This document shows positions 1-11,715 of a DNA stretch of 27,467 bases, in pieces; the stretch's first letter is position 1, and every line of letters begins with the position of its first letter. The stretch spans positions 1 through 27,467 of the forward strand of contig NYWX01000060.1 of NCBI GenBank assembly GCA_002685275.1, read 5' to 3'. The position numbers and the translations under genes were made by a program. The notes beneath the pieces were generated by a model. That model worked only from the letters and a program-made list of their open reading frames with translations. It did no database searches and was not told where the DNA came from. This stretch comes from Gammaproteobacteria bacterium (GTDB taxonomy: Bacteria; Pseudomonadota; Gammaproteobacteria; Woeseiales; Woeseiaceae).

Positions 1-3176
<3,176 letters not shown>

Positions 3177-3228
3177 TTAATCCGTTGTTGTTTTTGCACT
3201 AGTTAACAAAAATGCAATCGCAGAAAGC

Positions 3229-3290
3229 AAAAAATAAAAAAGGGTTGAGTTAAAGCAACTAATCAACAAATGCAGCTTTTATCAACCCTT
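3229..3290 (-). terminator. Rho-independent terminator after tilS
   Basis: On the minus strand a 9-bp perfect arm, AAGGGTTGA (3290-3282), pairs with TCAACCCTT (3248-3240). An inner arm, TAAAAGC with TAAAGC partner (3281-3275 and 3256-3251), extends the stem with one bulge. The right arm runs straight into TTTTTT-A-TTTTTT (3241-3229). Stem followed by U-tract in the direction of tilS transcription is the classical layout. It probably ends the long rpsB/pyrH-to-tilS transcription run and separates it from pyrG-kdsA-eno. A second small inverted repeat (CCGTCT at 3303-3308 with AGACGG at 3318-3323) lies just upstream without a U-tract. Confidence 0.72.
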
Positions 3291-3349
3291 TCAAGATCAT
3301 CGCCGTCTTTAGATTGTAGACGGTGTTAAACGTTAACAGGCGTAACTCA

Positions 3350-4687
3350 CTAATGCAATGCAGGACGATCAATCCAGCGTACTTTTATGCCAGGACAAGA
3401 AGTAGCATCTTTAGCTAACCAAAGATCGCCAACTGCGACAAGATTTTCTCCAGAGTAAACGAGAGGTAACTGATTTCGCATCCAAGGAACAATACCCTTT
3501 TCTTGAAGTAATTTCTTAAGTTTTCTCTTATATGATTGATTATATAGATAAATTTTTTCACCTCCAGATCTAAATCTAACTACTAATCCTTTCTCAAATA
3601 ACTCCTTTGATAAACCAATTTTATCACTTTTTTCAAAATTGAGCTGTCCCATTCCAGGGCCTAATAAGAGCTCATTATTAGATACAATTAGAGGCTTTAA
3701 ATCTATAATTTGTTTTTCTGGCATTAAATAAAGAAAATTTCTATAACGACGAATAATTACTCCTTTCCACCTAACCAGGGGTTGCGCATCTTTTCGCGCA
3801 AAAACAGCTTCATTCAAAATTTGATTTAATTGCATTCTGGATGGCATTGATAATCCTTCATTTCGAAGAGCATATCGGATTACATTTCGTTGCCGAGCGA
3901 TTGAGAGGTTTAATAATTTATTAATAGGTATTTTGGTAGCATCTGCTCCTAATTCTCTAAAATCAATCTCAGCAAGCTCAGAAAGAAGTTGTGATGCTTC
4001 ACCCGCAAGCAACGAGCTTCGTTCTAAGCGACCAGAAATATTAGGCCATCGTAATTCTAATCGGGTTAGTATCTGATGGCGAAGAAAGTTACGATCGAAG
4101 TGTTGATCCATGTTTGAAGGGTCCTCAATCCAATCTAATGCATTTTCTTTCGCATAAAGTACTAAGTCATTTTTTTTTATATTTATTATTGGTCTAGCTA
4201 GCCAGCCTTTACCAAATCTCCGAATTTGTGAAATACCTGCAATCCCAGTAGGGCCGCTTCCACGAATTAAATTAAGCAATAATGTCTCAGCTTGATCCTC
4301 TCGATGATGGGCAGTTATCAACCAATCACCATTTCCGAGTTCCAGATCTAATGCAGAATAGCGTGCATCGCGAGCTGCAGCTTCTAACCCATTGCCAGAA
4401 TTCAAATTAATTTGAATATTTATAGATTTAAATAAAATGCCCAGCGATGTAGCCATCTTTTCACATTTATTTACCCAATTTAAAGATTCCGCTTGCAAGC
4501 CATGATTTATATGAACCGCAAAAATAGGAATTTTATTTTTATGCTCGAAGACGTGGTTTTTAAGGGCATGGAGTAAAACCATAGAATCAAGGCCTCCGCT
4601 AAAAGCAATAATATAACGGGCTGGTTTACTAGCAATAGATTCTAGATTTATTAAATGCTTCGCAAGGACCGCTGAAGAAAAACTCAC
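3350..4687 (-). CDS. tilS: tRNA(Ile)-lysidine synthase
   Basis: Modifies C34 of the CAU-anticodon tRNA(Ile) to lysidine using ATP and lysine, switching it from methionine to isoleucine charging and AUG to AUA reading. The 445-residue protein has an N-terminal N-type ATP pyrophosphatase domain with PP-loop SGGLDS (residues 30-35), HINHGLQ, and the TilS-specific HHREDQAET motif near residue 130. The C-terminal substrate-binding domains follow, with [10 protein letters not shown] near residue 375. Length is close to E. coli TilS (432). The start is GTG, overlapping the accA stop as GTGA, which points to translational coupling; no strong Shine-Dalgarno is visible. AUA codons are common in this AT-rich genome, so the enzyme should be essential. 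The terminator at 3229-3290 lies about 60 bases past the stop. Confidence 0.95.
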   Translation of the reverse strand: MSFSSAVLAKHLINLESIASKPARYIIAFSGGLDSMVLLHALKNHVFEHKNKIPIFAVHINHGLQAESLNWVNKCEKMATSLGILFKSINIQINLNSGNGLEAAARDARYSALDLELGNGDWLITAHHREDQAETLLLNLIRGSGPTGIAGISQIRRFGKGWLARPIINIKKNDLVLYAKENALDWIEDPSNMDQHFDRNFLRHQILTRLELRWPNISGRLERSSLLAGEASQLLSELAEIDFRELGADATKIPINKLLNLSIARQRNVIRYALRNEGLSMPSRMQLNQILNEAVFARKDAQPLVRWKGVIIRRYRNFLYLMPEKQIIDLKPLIVSNNELLLGPGMGQLNFEKSDKIGLSKELFEKGLVVRFRSGGEKIYLYNQSYKRKLKKLLQEKGIVPWMRNQLPLVYSGENLVAVGDLWLAKDATSCPGIKVRWIDRPALH

Positions 4688-5643
4688 GTTTCTTTGTACT
4701 GACCAAAAGAAGCCAATTTTTGCTGACGCATATCGAGTAATTGATTGATTGGTAGCTTCGTCAGTTCATCAAGATTACTGAGAAGCGCATTCTGAATAAC
4801 TTTCGCCATTTCTTCTGGGTTACGATGCGCTCCGCCTAAAGGTTCAGGCAATATTTCATCTACAAGACCAAATCCATCAAGTTTATCTGCAGTTAAATTC
4901 AAAGCCTCTGCTGCTTTTTCAGCTTTTTCGGCATTCTTCCATAGAATCGAAGCGCAGCCTTCAGGTGAAATTACAGAATAAACACTATATTGCAGCATTA
5001 ATAATCTATCACCCACACCTATTGCTAAAGCACCCCCTGATCCACCCTCGCCAATTACAACACTAATTATCGGTGTTTTAAGCTCGGACATTATATAAAG
5101 GCACTTTGCAATTGCCTCACTTTGGCCGCGCTCTTCAGCTCCAACGCCTGGATATGCTCCTGGTGTATCTATGAATGTCACTACTGGCATAGAAAATTTC
5201 TCAGCCAATCGCATGAGTCTCTGAGCTTTACGGTAACCTTCAGGCTTTGGCATACCGTAATTCCTGCGAACTCTTTCTTTAGTATCTCGCCCTTTTTGAT
5301 GCCCAATAAACATTACTGAATAACTGCCAATTAAACCAACACCACCAACAATCGCTGGATCATCAGCAAACATACGATCACCGTGTAACTCCTGGAAATC
5401 AGACAATAATAAATTAATATAATTCTTGGAATAAGGGCGCGATTCATGTCTGGCTATGCGGGCAATCTGCCATGGTGATAACCTAGAAAAAATATTTTTT
5501 GTTAAAGCATCACTTTTTTCTCTGAGGCGAGCAACCTCTTCATTGATATTGACTTCAGAATCATCACCAACATAACGCAACTCATCTATCTTTGCTTCAA
5601 GTTCAGCAATAGGCTGTTCAAAATCTAGAAATCTTGAATCCAT
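4684..5643 (-). CDS. accA: Acetyl-CoA carboxylase carboxyltransferase subunit alpha
   Basis: Alpha subunit of the carboxyltransferase that, with AccD, moves the carboxyl group from biotin to acetyl-CoA to give malonyl-CoA, the committed step of fatty-acid synthesis. At 319 residues it matches E. coli AccA exactly in length. The N-terminus ([19 protein letters not shown]) is nearly identical to the family consensus. The crotonase-fold core has [26 protein letters not shown] and [12 protein letters not shown]. It sits 30 bases downstream of dnaE, as in many gammaproteobacteria, and overlaps tilS by 4 bases. The ATG at 5643 has no well-spaced Shine-Dalgarno in linear sequence: AAAGG lies about 24 bases upstream, with a small hairpin in between (see separate entry). 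Confidence 0.98.
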   Translation of the reverse strand: MDSRFLDFEQPIAELEAKIDELRYVGDDSEVNINEEVARLREKSDALTKNIFSRLSPWQIARIARHESRPYSKNYINLLLSDFQELHGDRMFADDPAIVGGVGLIGSYSVMFIGHQKGRDTKERVRRNYGMPKPEGYRKAQRLMRLAEKFSMPVVTFIDTPGAYPGVGAEERGQSEAIAKCLYIMSELKTPIISVVIGEGGSGGALAIGVGDRLLMLQYSVYSVISPEGCASILWKNAEKAEKAAEALNLTADKLDGFGLVDEILPEPLGGAHRNPEEMAKVIQNALLSNLDELTKLPINQLLDMRQQKLASFGQYKET

Positions 5644-5650
5644 AAGTATT

Positions 5651-5672
5651 AGTGACCTAATGTCACTCCTTT
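5651..5672 (-). promoter_or_regulatory. Hairpin and displaced Shine-Dalgarno before accA
   Basis: Between the tandem dnaE stop codons and the accA ATG (5643), the minus strand reads AAAGG (5672-5668), then AGTGAC (5667-5662), a 5-base loop, and GTCACT (5656-5651), a perfect 6-bp inverted repeat. If the stem folds, the AAAGG is brought to about 7 bases from the ATG, a normal spacing; unfolded it is too far away. The inverted repeat and motif are directly visible. The role in translation start is inference. Confidence 0.4.
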
Positions 5673-5673
5673 A

Positions 5674-8600
5674 TTAGTTTAAGTCTCGATCAAGTATATA
5701 AGAAATACGAACATTATTATTCCCAAGTAATTCAGTCAACTTATCAAGTAATTCACGACTAGGTTTTACAGTCCATTGCGCACCCAGAGATAACTTAGCT
5801 GTAGCTTTATCACCAATGTAATGGACTAAAACTTCGCATTGACCATCTCTAAAAGGAACTAACGCATCATGAAGTTTATTGAGAGTATCTTTACATTTAT
5901 TGTTTGATTTAATACTTAAAATTAGACTTTTTGCTTTTGACTCAATGACTGAATCAACTTGCATAATCTTTTTTGCATTAATAGTCCAACTACCAATGAA
6001 TTCATCATAACGTAATCCACCTGTTACAATTATCATTTCATCTTTCACTAAAAGATCACGAAATTCATCATATGCTTCGCTGAATAAACTTACTTCCATT
6101 CGTGCGGTATCATCATCTAAAATAATACTCACTCGATTGCCGCGTTTACGGATATCAACAACTAATCCAGATGCAGTGGCTTCCCGTCTAATATGATTAT
6201 ACTTACGCTCACCTTTATCTTTCTGTGGAGGAGACTCCGAGATTATATCTATTATTCTACCATCAGAAAAATGCTTTACATCTCGACGAACTGCGTCAAA
6301 AGGATGGGCAGTTAAATAGAGGCCAAGCGCTTCTTTTTCATAATATAACAACTCACGATCTTGCCACTCTGAAAGATTAGCATTATTGTAAATTTTGTTT
6401 TCAATCTTGATATCTGTTACGCCAAACATATCGTTTTGACCTGCAGCAGCAGCTTTAGCCTCTTGATCAGCGCTTTTCATTACCTCTGATATTTGATGCA
6501 TCAAAGAACGACGGGAATCGCCAAAAACGTCCATTGCACCTGACTTAATCATAGCTTCAAGTGCACGTCTATTTATTTTTTCTGGGCCAGCCCTCTTGCA
6601 AAACTCAAGAAGATTTTTATAGGAACCATTTTCCTTGCGCTCTTTTATCAATATTTTTACCACACCACGACCAACGCCTTTTATCGCTCCTAAGCCATAT
6701 AGAATAGTATTATCATCAAATACACTAAAATGATATTCAGAGGTATTTATATTTGGTGACAACACTTTTAATCTAATTTGACGACAATCATCCTTAAGCG
6801 TCAATAAACGATCAGTATTATCAAGATCAGAGCTCATAGCAGCCGCCATAAATGCACTTGGATAGTGAGTTTTCAGATACGCAGTTTGGTATGACAAAAC
6901 AGCGTATGCTGCAGAATGAGATTTATTAAAACCATACCCAGAAAATTTTTCCATTAAATCAAATATTCGGGTGGCAGTTTTTTCTGTTACACCTCGATTT
7001 ATTGCACCTTTCGTGAAAATTTCTCGCTGTTGGGACATCTCTTTTGAATCCTTTTTACCCATAGCACGACGTAATAAATCAGCGCTTCCAAGAGTGTATC
7101 CCGCTAAAACTTGCGCAATTTCCATTACCTGTTCCTGATAAAGTATTACGCCATAAGTTTCCTCTAAAACGGATTTTAATTTTGGGTGTAAATAATCTAT
7201 ATTAGCCTTATTGGTAGCATGCTTACGCATTATAAAATCATCTACCATGCCTGACTGTAACGGACCTGGACGAAATAATGCTACTAGGGCGACCAAATCA
7301 TCAAATTGATTTGGCTTCATACGTTTTATGAGATCACACATACCTCTTGATTCAAGCTGAAAAACAGCTGCTGTTTTAGTGGTTCTTAGCAGCTCAAATG
7401 TCTTAGAGTCATTGTCAGGAATTTTTTGTATTGATAGATCTAATCCGATATTATTTTCATTTGCTATTTGGACTGCCCTATCGATAATCGTTAGTGTTTT
7501 TAAACCCAAAAAATCAAACTTAATAAGACCTACAGCCTCAACATCATCCTTATCTAATTGTGTAACTACATTCATGCCACCTTGTTCACAATAGAGTGGG
7601 GCAAAATCTGTTAATGCGCCAGGTGAAATTACAACTCCACCTGCATGCTTACCTGCATTTCGTACCAGGCCTTCAAGTGGTTTTGCCAAGTCAATGATTG
7701 CTGCAACTTCCTCATCATCTTTATACAATTTAGCCAGTTCTTGAGAATCTTTAAGAGCTTTTTCAAGCGTTATGCCTATTTCAAAAGGAACTAATTTAGC
7801 GATTCGGTCAACAAAATTATATGGCTGCTCAAGTATGCGGCCCGTATCACGAATTACAGCTTTCGCTGCCATAGTTCCAAAAGTTATTATTTGAGAAACT
7901 TTTTCGCGGCCGTATTGTTCTGCAACATATTCTATTACTCTGTCTCGCCCATCCATACAAAAATCAATATCAAAATCTGGCATGGAAACACGTTCAGGAT
8001 TTAAAAACCTCTCAAATAATAAATTGTGCTCTAAAGGATCTAAATCTGTAATTCCAAGAACCCAAGCAACAAGAGAGCCAGCACCAGAACCACGGCCTGG
8101 TCCAACAGGAATATTATTTTTTCGAGCCCAGCGAATAAAATCTGCAACAATTAAAAAGTATCCGGGAAATCCCATTGATTGAATAACACCGAGCTCAACT
8201 TTTAACCTACTATAATAAGGAGCAAAAATTTTCTCTCTTTCGCTTAAAGTAATGATTTCATGTTCAGCTTTTTTCTCTAAGGCTAATTTAAGACCGCTAG
8301 CTGCCTCAGATTTTAGAAATGCAGCCTCTGATTCTCCGGGGGGAACGGGAAAAGCAGGTAATACAGTATCATCAAAATTTAAATTAAGTGAACAACGACG
8401 AGCAATCTCAATTGTATTCTCTAAAGCTGAAGGAATATCACTAAATAAATCCATCATTTCTTCTGGACTTCGTAAGTATTGTTTATCACTGTAATTACGT
8501 GGCCTATTTACATCACTCAAACTCTGTCCTTCATGAATACATACACGCGCTTCATGTGCATTAAATCCATCAGGTTCTAAAAATCGCACATCATTAGTTG

Positions 8601-9192
8601 CCACAACCGCAAGATCTCTATCTTTAGCAAATTTAATACTTTGTTTAATAATTTCTTCTTCATCTTTACGGCCTGTACGAACTATTTCTAGATACAAATT
8701 ATCACCAAAAACTTCTTGCCAATAATCGATGTATTGATTTACAAGATTGTCGTTATCAGCGATCATCGCACGTCCAATATCTCCTTCACGAGCACCAGAT
8801 AATGCAATAAGTCCTGAGCAGGACTTTTTATTAAGCCATTCACGTTTTGCCATAGGTAAACCATTAACCTGTCCTTCTATATAGCAACGTGTTACTAACT
8901 TAGATAAGTTTTTATAACCATCATTATTTTTCACCAAGAGCAACAAAGTAAAAGGTTGCGCCTCATCATCATAATTAGTTATTCGAAGATCAAGACCAAT
9001 TATAGGTTTTATGCCTGCCTTTATTGACTTACGATAGAATTTTACGAGTCCAAATAAATTATTTTGATCGGTCATTCCAATTGCTGGCATCTTGCCTTTA
9101 ACACAGCGATCAATTAATTCTGGGATACGTACAGTACTGTCAACTATTGAATATTCAGTATGAAGATGAAGGTGTACAAAATTTACACTCAT
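5674..9192 (-). CDS. dnaE: DNA polymerase III alpha subunit
   Basis: Catalytic subunit of the replicative DNA polymerase III holoenzyme. The 1172-residue protein is close to E. coli DnaE (1160). Order of parts: PHP domain (about 1-275), palm/thumb/fingers with GPGRGSGAGSLVAW (about 364-377) and the catalytic pair Asp408/Asp410 in PDFDIDFC, third aspartate in KFDFLGLKTL near residue 560, helix-hairpin-helix segment GAIKGVGRG near residue 825, OB-fold near residues 990-1070 and a C-terminal tau-binding-type tail. The PHP motif I reads HLHLHTEYS, with HxH as in proofreading-type PHP domains, but other metal ligands look replaced (MTDQNN, IIGLD, NDVRF), so the domain is probably inactive. Its ATG overlaps the rnhB stop as ATGA; two tandem TAA stops end it. 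Confidence 0.98.
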   Translation of the reverse strand: MSVNFVHLHLHTEYSIVDSTVRIPELIDRCVKGKMPAIGMTDQNNLFGLVKFYRKSIKAGIKPIIGLDLRITNYDDEAQPFTLLLLVKNNDGYKNLSKLVTRCYIEGQVNGLPMAKREWLNKKSCSGLIALSGAREGDIGRAMIADNDNLVNQYIDYWQEVFGDNLYLEIVRTGRKDEEEIIKQSIKFAKDRDLAVVATNDVRFLEPDGFNAHEARVCIHEGQSLSDVNRPRNYSDKQYLRSPEEMMDLFSDIPSALENTIEIARRCSLNLNFDDTVLPAFPVPPGESEAAFLKSEAASGLKLALEKKAEHEIITLSEREKIFAPYYSRLKVELGVIQSMGFPGYFLIVADFIRWARKNNIPVGPGRGSGAGSLVAWVLGITDLDPLEHNLLFERFLNPERVSMPDFDIDFCMDGRDRVIEYVAEQYGREKVSQIITFGTMAAKAVIRDTGRILEQPYNFVDRIAKLVPFEIGITLEKALKDSQELAKLYKDDEEVAAIIDLAKPLEGLVRNAGKHAGGVVISPGALTDFAPLYCEQGGMNVVTQLDKDDVEAVGLIKFDFLGLKTLTIIDRAVQIANENNIGLDLSIQKIPDNDSKTFELLRTTKTAAVFQLESRGMCDLIKRMKPNQFDDLVALVALFRPGPLQSGMVDDFIMRKHATNKANIDYLHPKLKSVLEETYGVILYQEQVMEIAQVLAGYTLGSADLLRRAMGKKDSKEMSQQREIFTKGAINRGVTEKTATRIFDLMEKFSGYGFNKSHSAAYAVLSYQTAYLKTHYPSAFMAAAMSSDLDNTDRLLTLKDDCRQIRLKVLSPNINTSEYHFSVFDDNTILYGLGAIKGVGRGVVKILIKERKENGSYKNLLEFCKRAGPEKINRRALEAMIKSGAMDVFGDSRRSLMHQISEVMKSADQEAKAAAAGQNDMFGVTDIKIENKIYNNANLSEWQDRELLYYEKEALGLYLTAHPFDAVRRDVKHFSDGRIIDIISESPPQKDKGERKYNHIRREATASGLVVDIRKRGNRVSIILDDDTARMEVSLFSEAYDEFRDLLVKDEMIIVTGGLRYDEFIGSWTINAKKIMQVDSVIESKAKSLILSIKSNNKCKDTLNKLHDALVPFRDGQCEVLVHYIGDKATAKLSLGAQWTVKPSRELLDKLTELLGNNNVRISYILDRDLN

Positions 9193-9794
9193 TTATTTAG
9201 CTCTTTCATAGGTGAAAAAGTTTGTCGATGCTCACAGCAAGGGCCAAATTCATGTAATTTAGAAAAATGAATTTTTGTGCCATAACCTTTGTGTTTAGCA
9301 AATTCATAAATTGGAAATCTTTTATCAATTTCATACATTATTTTATCACGGGTTGTTTTAGCAATAATTGATGCAGCGCTAATAGATAAAATTTTATTAT
9401 CACCTCCAATTATTGTCTCTCCTGGTATTAGATTTCCTTCGAAATTAAAATTAGGAAGGCAATTACCATCAACTAGAATTTTATCTGGTTTCACACTTAG
9501 TTCAATAATTGCACGCCTCATTGCAAGCATTGTCGCTTGCAAAATATTAATATTATCAATTTCCTTTGAGCTAGCCCAAGCTACAGACCAAGCAAGAGAT
9601 TTTTTTTTAATCTCAACTTCAAGCTCACACCTAATCTTCTCTGATAATTTTTTTGAATCAGATAATCCTTCTATGGGATCATCTAGATCCAAAAGAACTG
9701 CGGAAGCAACTACTGGGCCTGCTAGTGAGCCACGACCAGCTTCATCAACACCAGCTATGAACTCATATCTATTTAATAAATCTGATTGATACAT
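9189..9794 (-). CDS. rnhB: Ribonuclease HII
   Basis: Endonuclease that cuts RNA in RNA/DNA hybrids and nicks at single ribonucleotides left in DNA. The 201-residue protein carries the type 2 RNase H signature AGVDEAGRGSLAGPVVASAV. The four acidic catalytic residues are visible: Asp17, Glu18, Asp109 (ILVDGN) and Asp150 (SAASIIAKTTRD). The N-terminus is short, and no other in-frame ATG precedes the catalytic motif, so the ATG at 9794 is the likely start although its AGGA is very close. It lies between lpxB (10 bases upstream) and dnaE (4-base overlap), the standard gammaproteobacterial position. Confidence 0.96.
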   Translation of the reverse strand: MYQSDLLNRYEFIAGVDEAGRGSLAGPVVASAVLLDLDDPIEGLSDSKKLSEKIRCELEVEIKKKSLAWSVAWASSKEIDNINILQATMLAMRRAIIELSVKPDKILVDGNCLPNFNFEGNLIPGETIIGGDNKILSISAASIIAKTTRDKIMYEIDKRFPIYEFAKHKGYGTKIHFSKLHEFGPCCEHRQTFSPMKELNK

Positions 9795-9804
9795 TCCTAG
9801 TATT

Positions 9805-10938
9805 TTATTTGATAAGTGAAGTTACCGCATCAGCAGCGCATTGATTTGTATTTAAGGCAAGTTCAGCTTTCAGTTTAGAAAATTCTTTACTAATAAGCTG
9901 CCTTTGACTTGGGCTTTTTAATAACTCAATTACTGCTTCAGCTATAAGAGCAGGTTGAGCTTCATTTTGAATAAATTCAGGCACCAATGGAGTTTCAGTG
10001 AGTAAATTTGGTAATGTAAACTTAGATAATTTAGCTAATTTTAAGAGCTTGAAAATTAAATATGAAATCTTATTAACTTTGTATGCTGCAACAGTTGGTT
10101 TTTGAAGTAATGCTGATTCCAAGGCAGCAGTCCCAGATGCTAATAAAACAACATCAGCAGAAATCATTACATGTTCAGAATTACCGTCAATTAAAAGAAA
10201 ATTATTAGTTAGTCCCGCCAATGAAACTTGAAGCTCTATCTTTTTGCGTAGCGCAGGTGTCGCTATAGGAATGATAAATTGCACATTCTTACGTTCGTCC
10301 AAAATAATTTTAGCAGTATTAACAAAGATGTCCCCTAAGAATAAAATTTCACTGATTCGGCTTCCAGGTAAGATTGCAATGACCTCTTCACTATTGATGC
10401 CAAGTAATCTTCTGCTAATCCTTATATCTTGATTCAATGGAACGCTATCAGCTCTTGGATGTCCAACAAATACTGCATCAATACCGTACTTCTTATATAT
10501 AGACACTTCAAAAGGTAATATACATAAAACTTTATCCACAGCAGCTTTAATAGTTTTAATTCTTGATGAACGCCAAGCCCAAATAGATGGACTTACATAA
10601 TGTATAACTTTAATACCACTGGCGCGTAATTTTTTTTCAAGGCGTAAATTAAAATCAGGTGAGTCAATTCCAATAAAAACATCTGGCGGTGATTTAGACC
10701 ATCTTTTTATCAAAAAACTTTGCAGTCTCAGCAAGCGCGGCAAATGAACGAAAAGCTCAATTATCCCAAACACACTTAACGATTCAGATGATTCTAGTTG
10801 TTGGCATCCTGCTTCCTGCATATGAGGTCCTGCAATTCCCTCGAAAATTGCATTGGGATAGCGTTCTTTTAAAGCACAGATTAATCCTGCGCCCAAAAGA
10901 TCACCAGAAGGTTCGCCAGCAACAAATCCAATCTTCAT
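9805..10938 (-). CDS. lpxB: Lipid-A-disaccharide synthase
   Basis: Membrane-associated glycosyltransferase that joins UDP-2,3-diacylglucosamine and lipid X to form the tetraacyl disaccharide core of lipid A. The 377 residues match the family (E. coli 382). It has the N-terminal GEPSGDLLGAGLI motif (about 8-20), IGIDSPDFNLRL near residue 90, VSPSIWAWR near 117-125 and FVGHP near 160, all typical of the GT19 fold. It starts 6 bases after lpxA and precedes rnhB. With lpxD and lpxA it forms a tight lipid A block; the GlcNAc-deacetylase LpxC and hydrolase LpxH are not in this window. Confidence 0.97.
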   Translation of the reverse strand: MKIGFVAGEPSGDLLGAGLICALKERYPNAIFEGIAGPHMQEAGCQQLESSESLSVFGIIELFVHLPRLLRLQSFLIKRWSKSPPDVFIGIDSPDFNLRLEKKLRASGIKVIHYVSPSIWAWRSSRIKTIKAAVDKVLCILPFEVSIYKKYGIDAVFVGHPRADSVPLNQDIRISRRLLGINSEEVIAILPGSRISEILFLGDIFVNTAKIILDERKNVQFIIPIATPALRKKIELQVSLAGLTNNFLLIDGNSEHVMISADVVLLASGTAALESALLQKPTVAAYKVNKISYLIFKLLKLAKLSKFTLPNLLTETPLVPEFIQNEAQPALIAEAVIELLKSPSQRQLISKEFSKLKAELALNTNQCAADAVTSLIK

Positions 10939-10944
10939 AGCTTA

Positions 10945-11715
10945 CTATCGTATGATTCCGCGTTCAGAAGAAAGAAGGGAATCGAAAAAAGGAGTTAACT
11001 CTTTTTTTTCATTTAAAACCGATTCAATTTGCTTTAAAGCTTCAGATAATTTAAGGCCTTTTCGATAAACCAGGCGGTATGCCTCTTTAATATTACGTAT
11101 TTGATCCTGAGAGAAACCTCTCCGCTTAAGCCCCTCGCTATTAATGCCTTTAGGGCTTGCTGGTTGTCCAGAAACGAGTGTATAAGCAGGTACGTCTTGG
11201 TTTATGACAGAATACATTCCCAAAAAAGCATGCTCACCAATTTTGCAAAACTGATGGATACCTGAATTTCCTCCGCATATTGCCCAATCTCCTACATGCA
11301 CATGGCCTGCTAGAGTTGCGCCATTAGCCATAATGATTTGATTTCCAACCACACAATCATGTGCAATATGACAATAAGCCATTATCCAATTGTCGTTTCC
11401 TACAAATGTATTGCCGCCATCTTCGATAGTACCTCGATTAATTGTGCAATATTCTCGTATCGTATTTCGATCACCAATAGTTAACTTTGTAGGCTCGTCT
11501 TTATATTTCTTATCTTGTGGATTATCGCCAATGGAAGCAAATTGAAAAATATGATTATCTTTGCCAATCTTAGTCCGGCCTTTGATAACAACATGACTTT
11601 CAATTGTTGTGCCACTACCTATATCAACATTATCACCAATTATTGTATAGGGTCCAATCTCAACATTATCTGCTAACTTAGCTGAATCAGAAATTATGGC
11701 TGTAGAATGAATCAT
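10945..11715 (-). CDS. lpxA: UDP-N-acetylglucosamine O-acyltransferase, predicted short-chain (C10-type) selectivity
   Basis: First enzyme of lipid A synthesis: transfers a 3-hydroxyacyl chain from acyl carrier protein to the 3-OH of UDP-GlcNAc. The 256-residue protein is a left-handed parallel beta helix built of hexapeptide repeats (residues 1-180) with a helical C-terminal part. Catalytic His119 sits in CHIAHDC (E. coli His125), and the SIGDNPQDKKY substrate loop is present. At the position of the E. coli hydrocarbon ruler Gly173 there is Met167 (FLGMYS), as in the Pseudomonas aeruginosa enzyme that selects 10-carbon chains. The ATG overlaps the lpxD stop as ATGA. No fabZ gene lies between lpxD and lpxA, where most proteobacteria have one. 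Confidence 0.97.
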   Translation of the reverse strand: MIHSTAIISDSAKLADNVEIGPYTIIGDNVDIGSGTTIESHVVIKGRTKIGKDNHIFQFASIGDNPQDKKYKDEPTKLTIGDRNTIREYCTINRGTIEDGGNTFVGNDNWIMAYCHIAHDCVVGNQIIMANGATLAGHVHVGDWAICGGNSGIHQFCKIGEHAFLGMYSVINQDVPAYTLVSGQPASPKGINSEGLKRRGFSQDQIRNIKEAYRLVYRKGLKLSEALKQIESVLNEKKELTPFFDSLLSSERGIIR

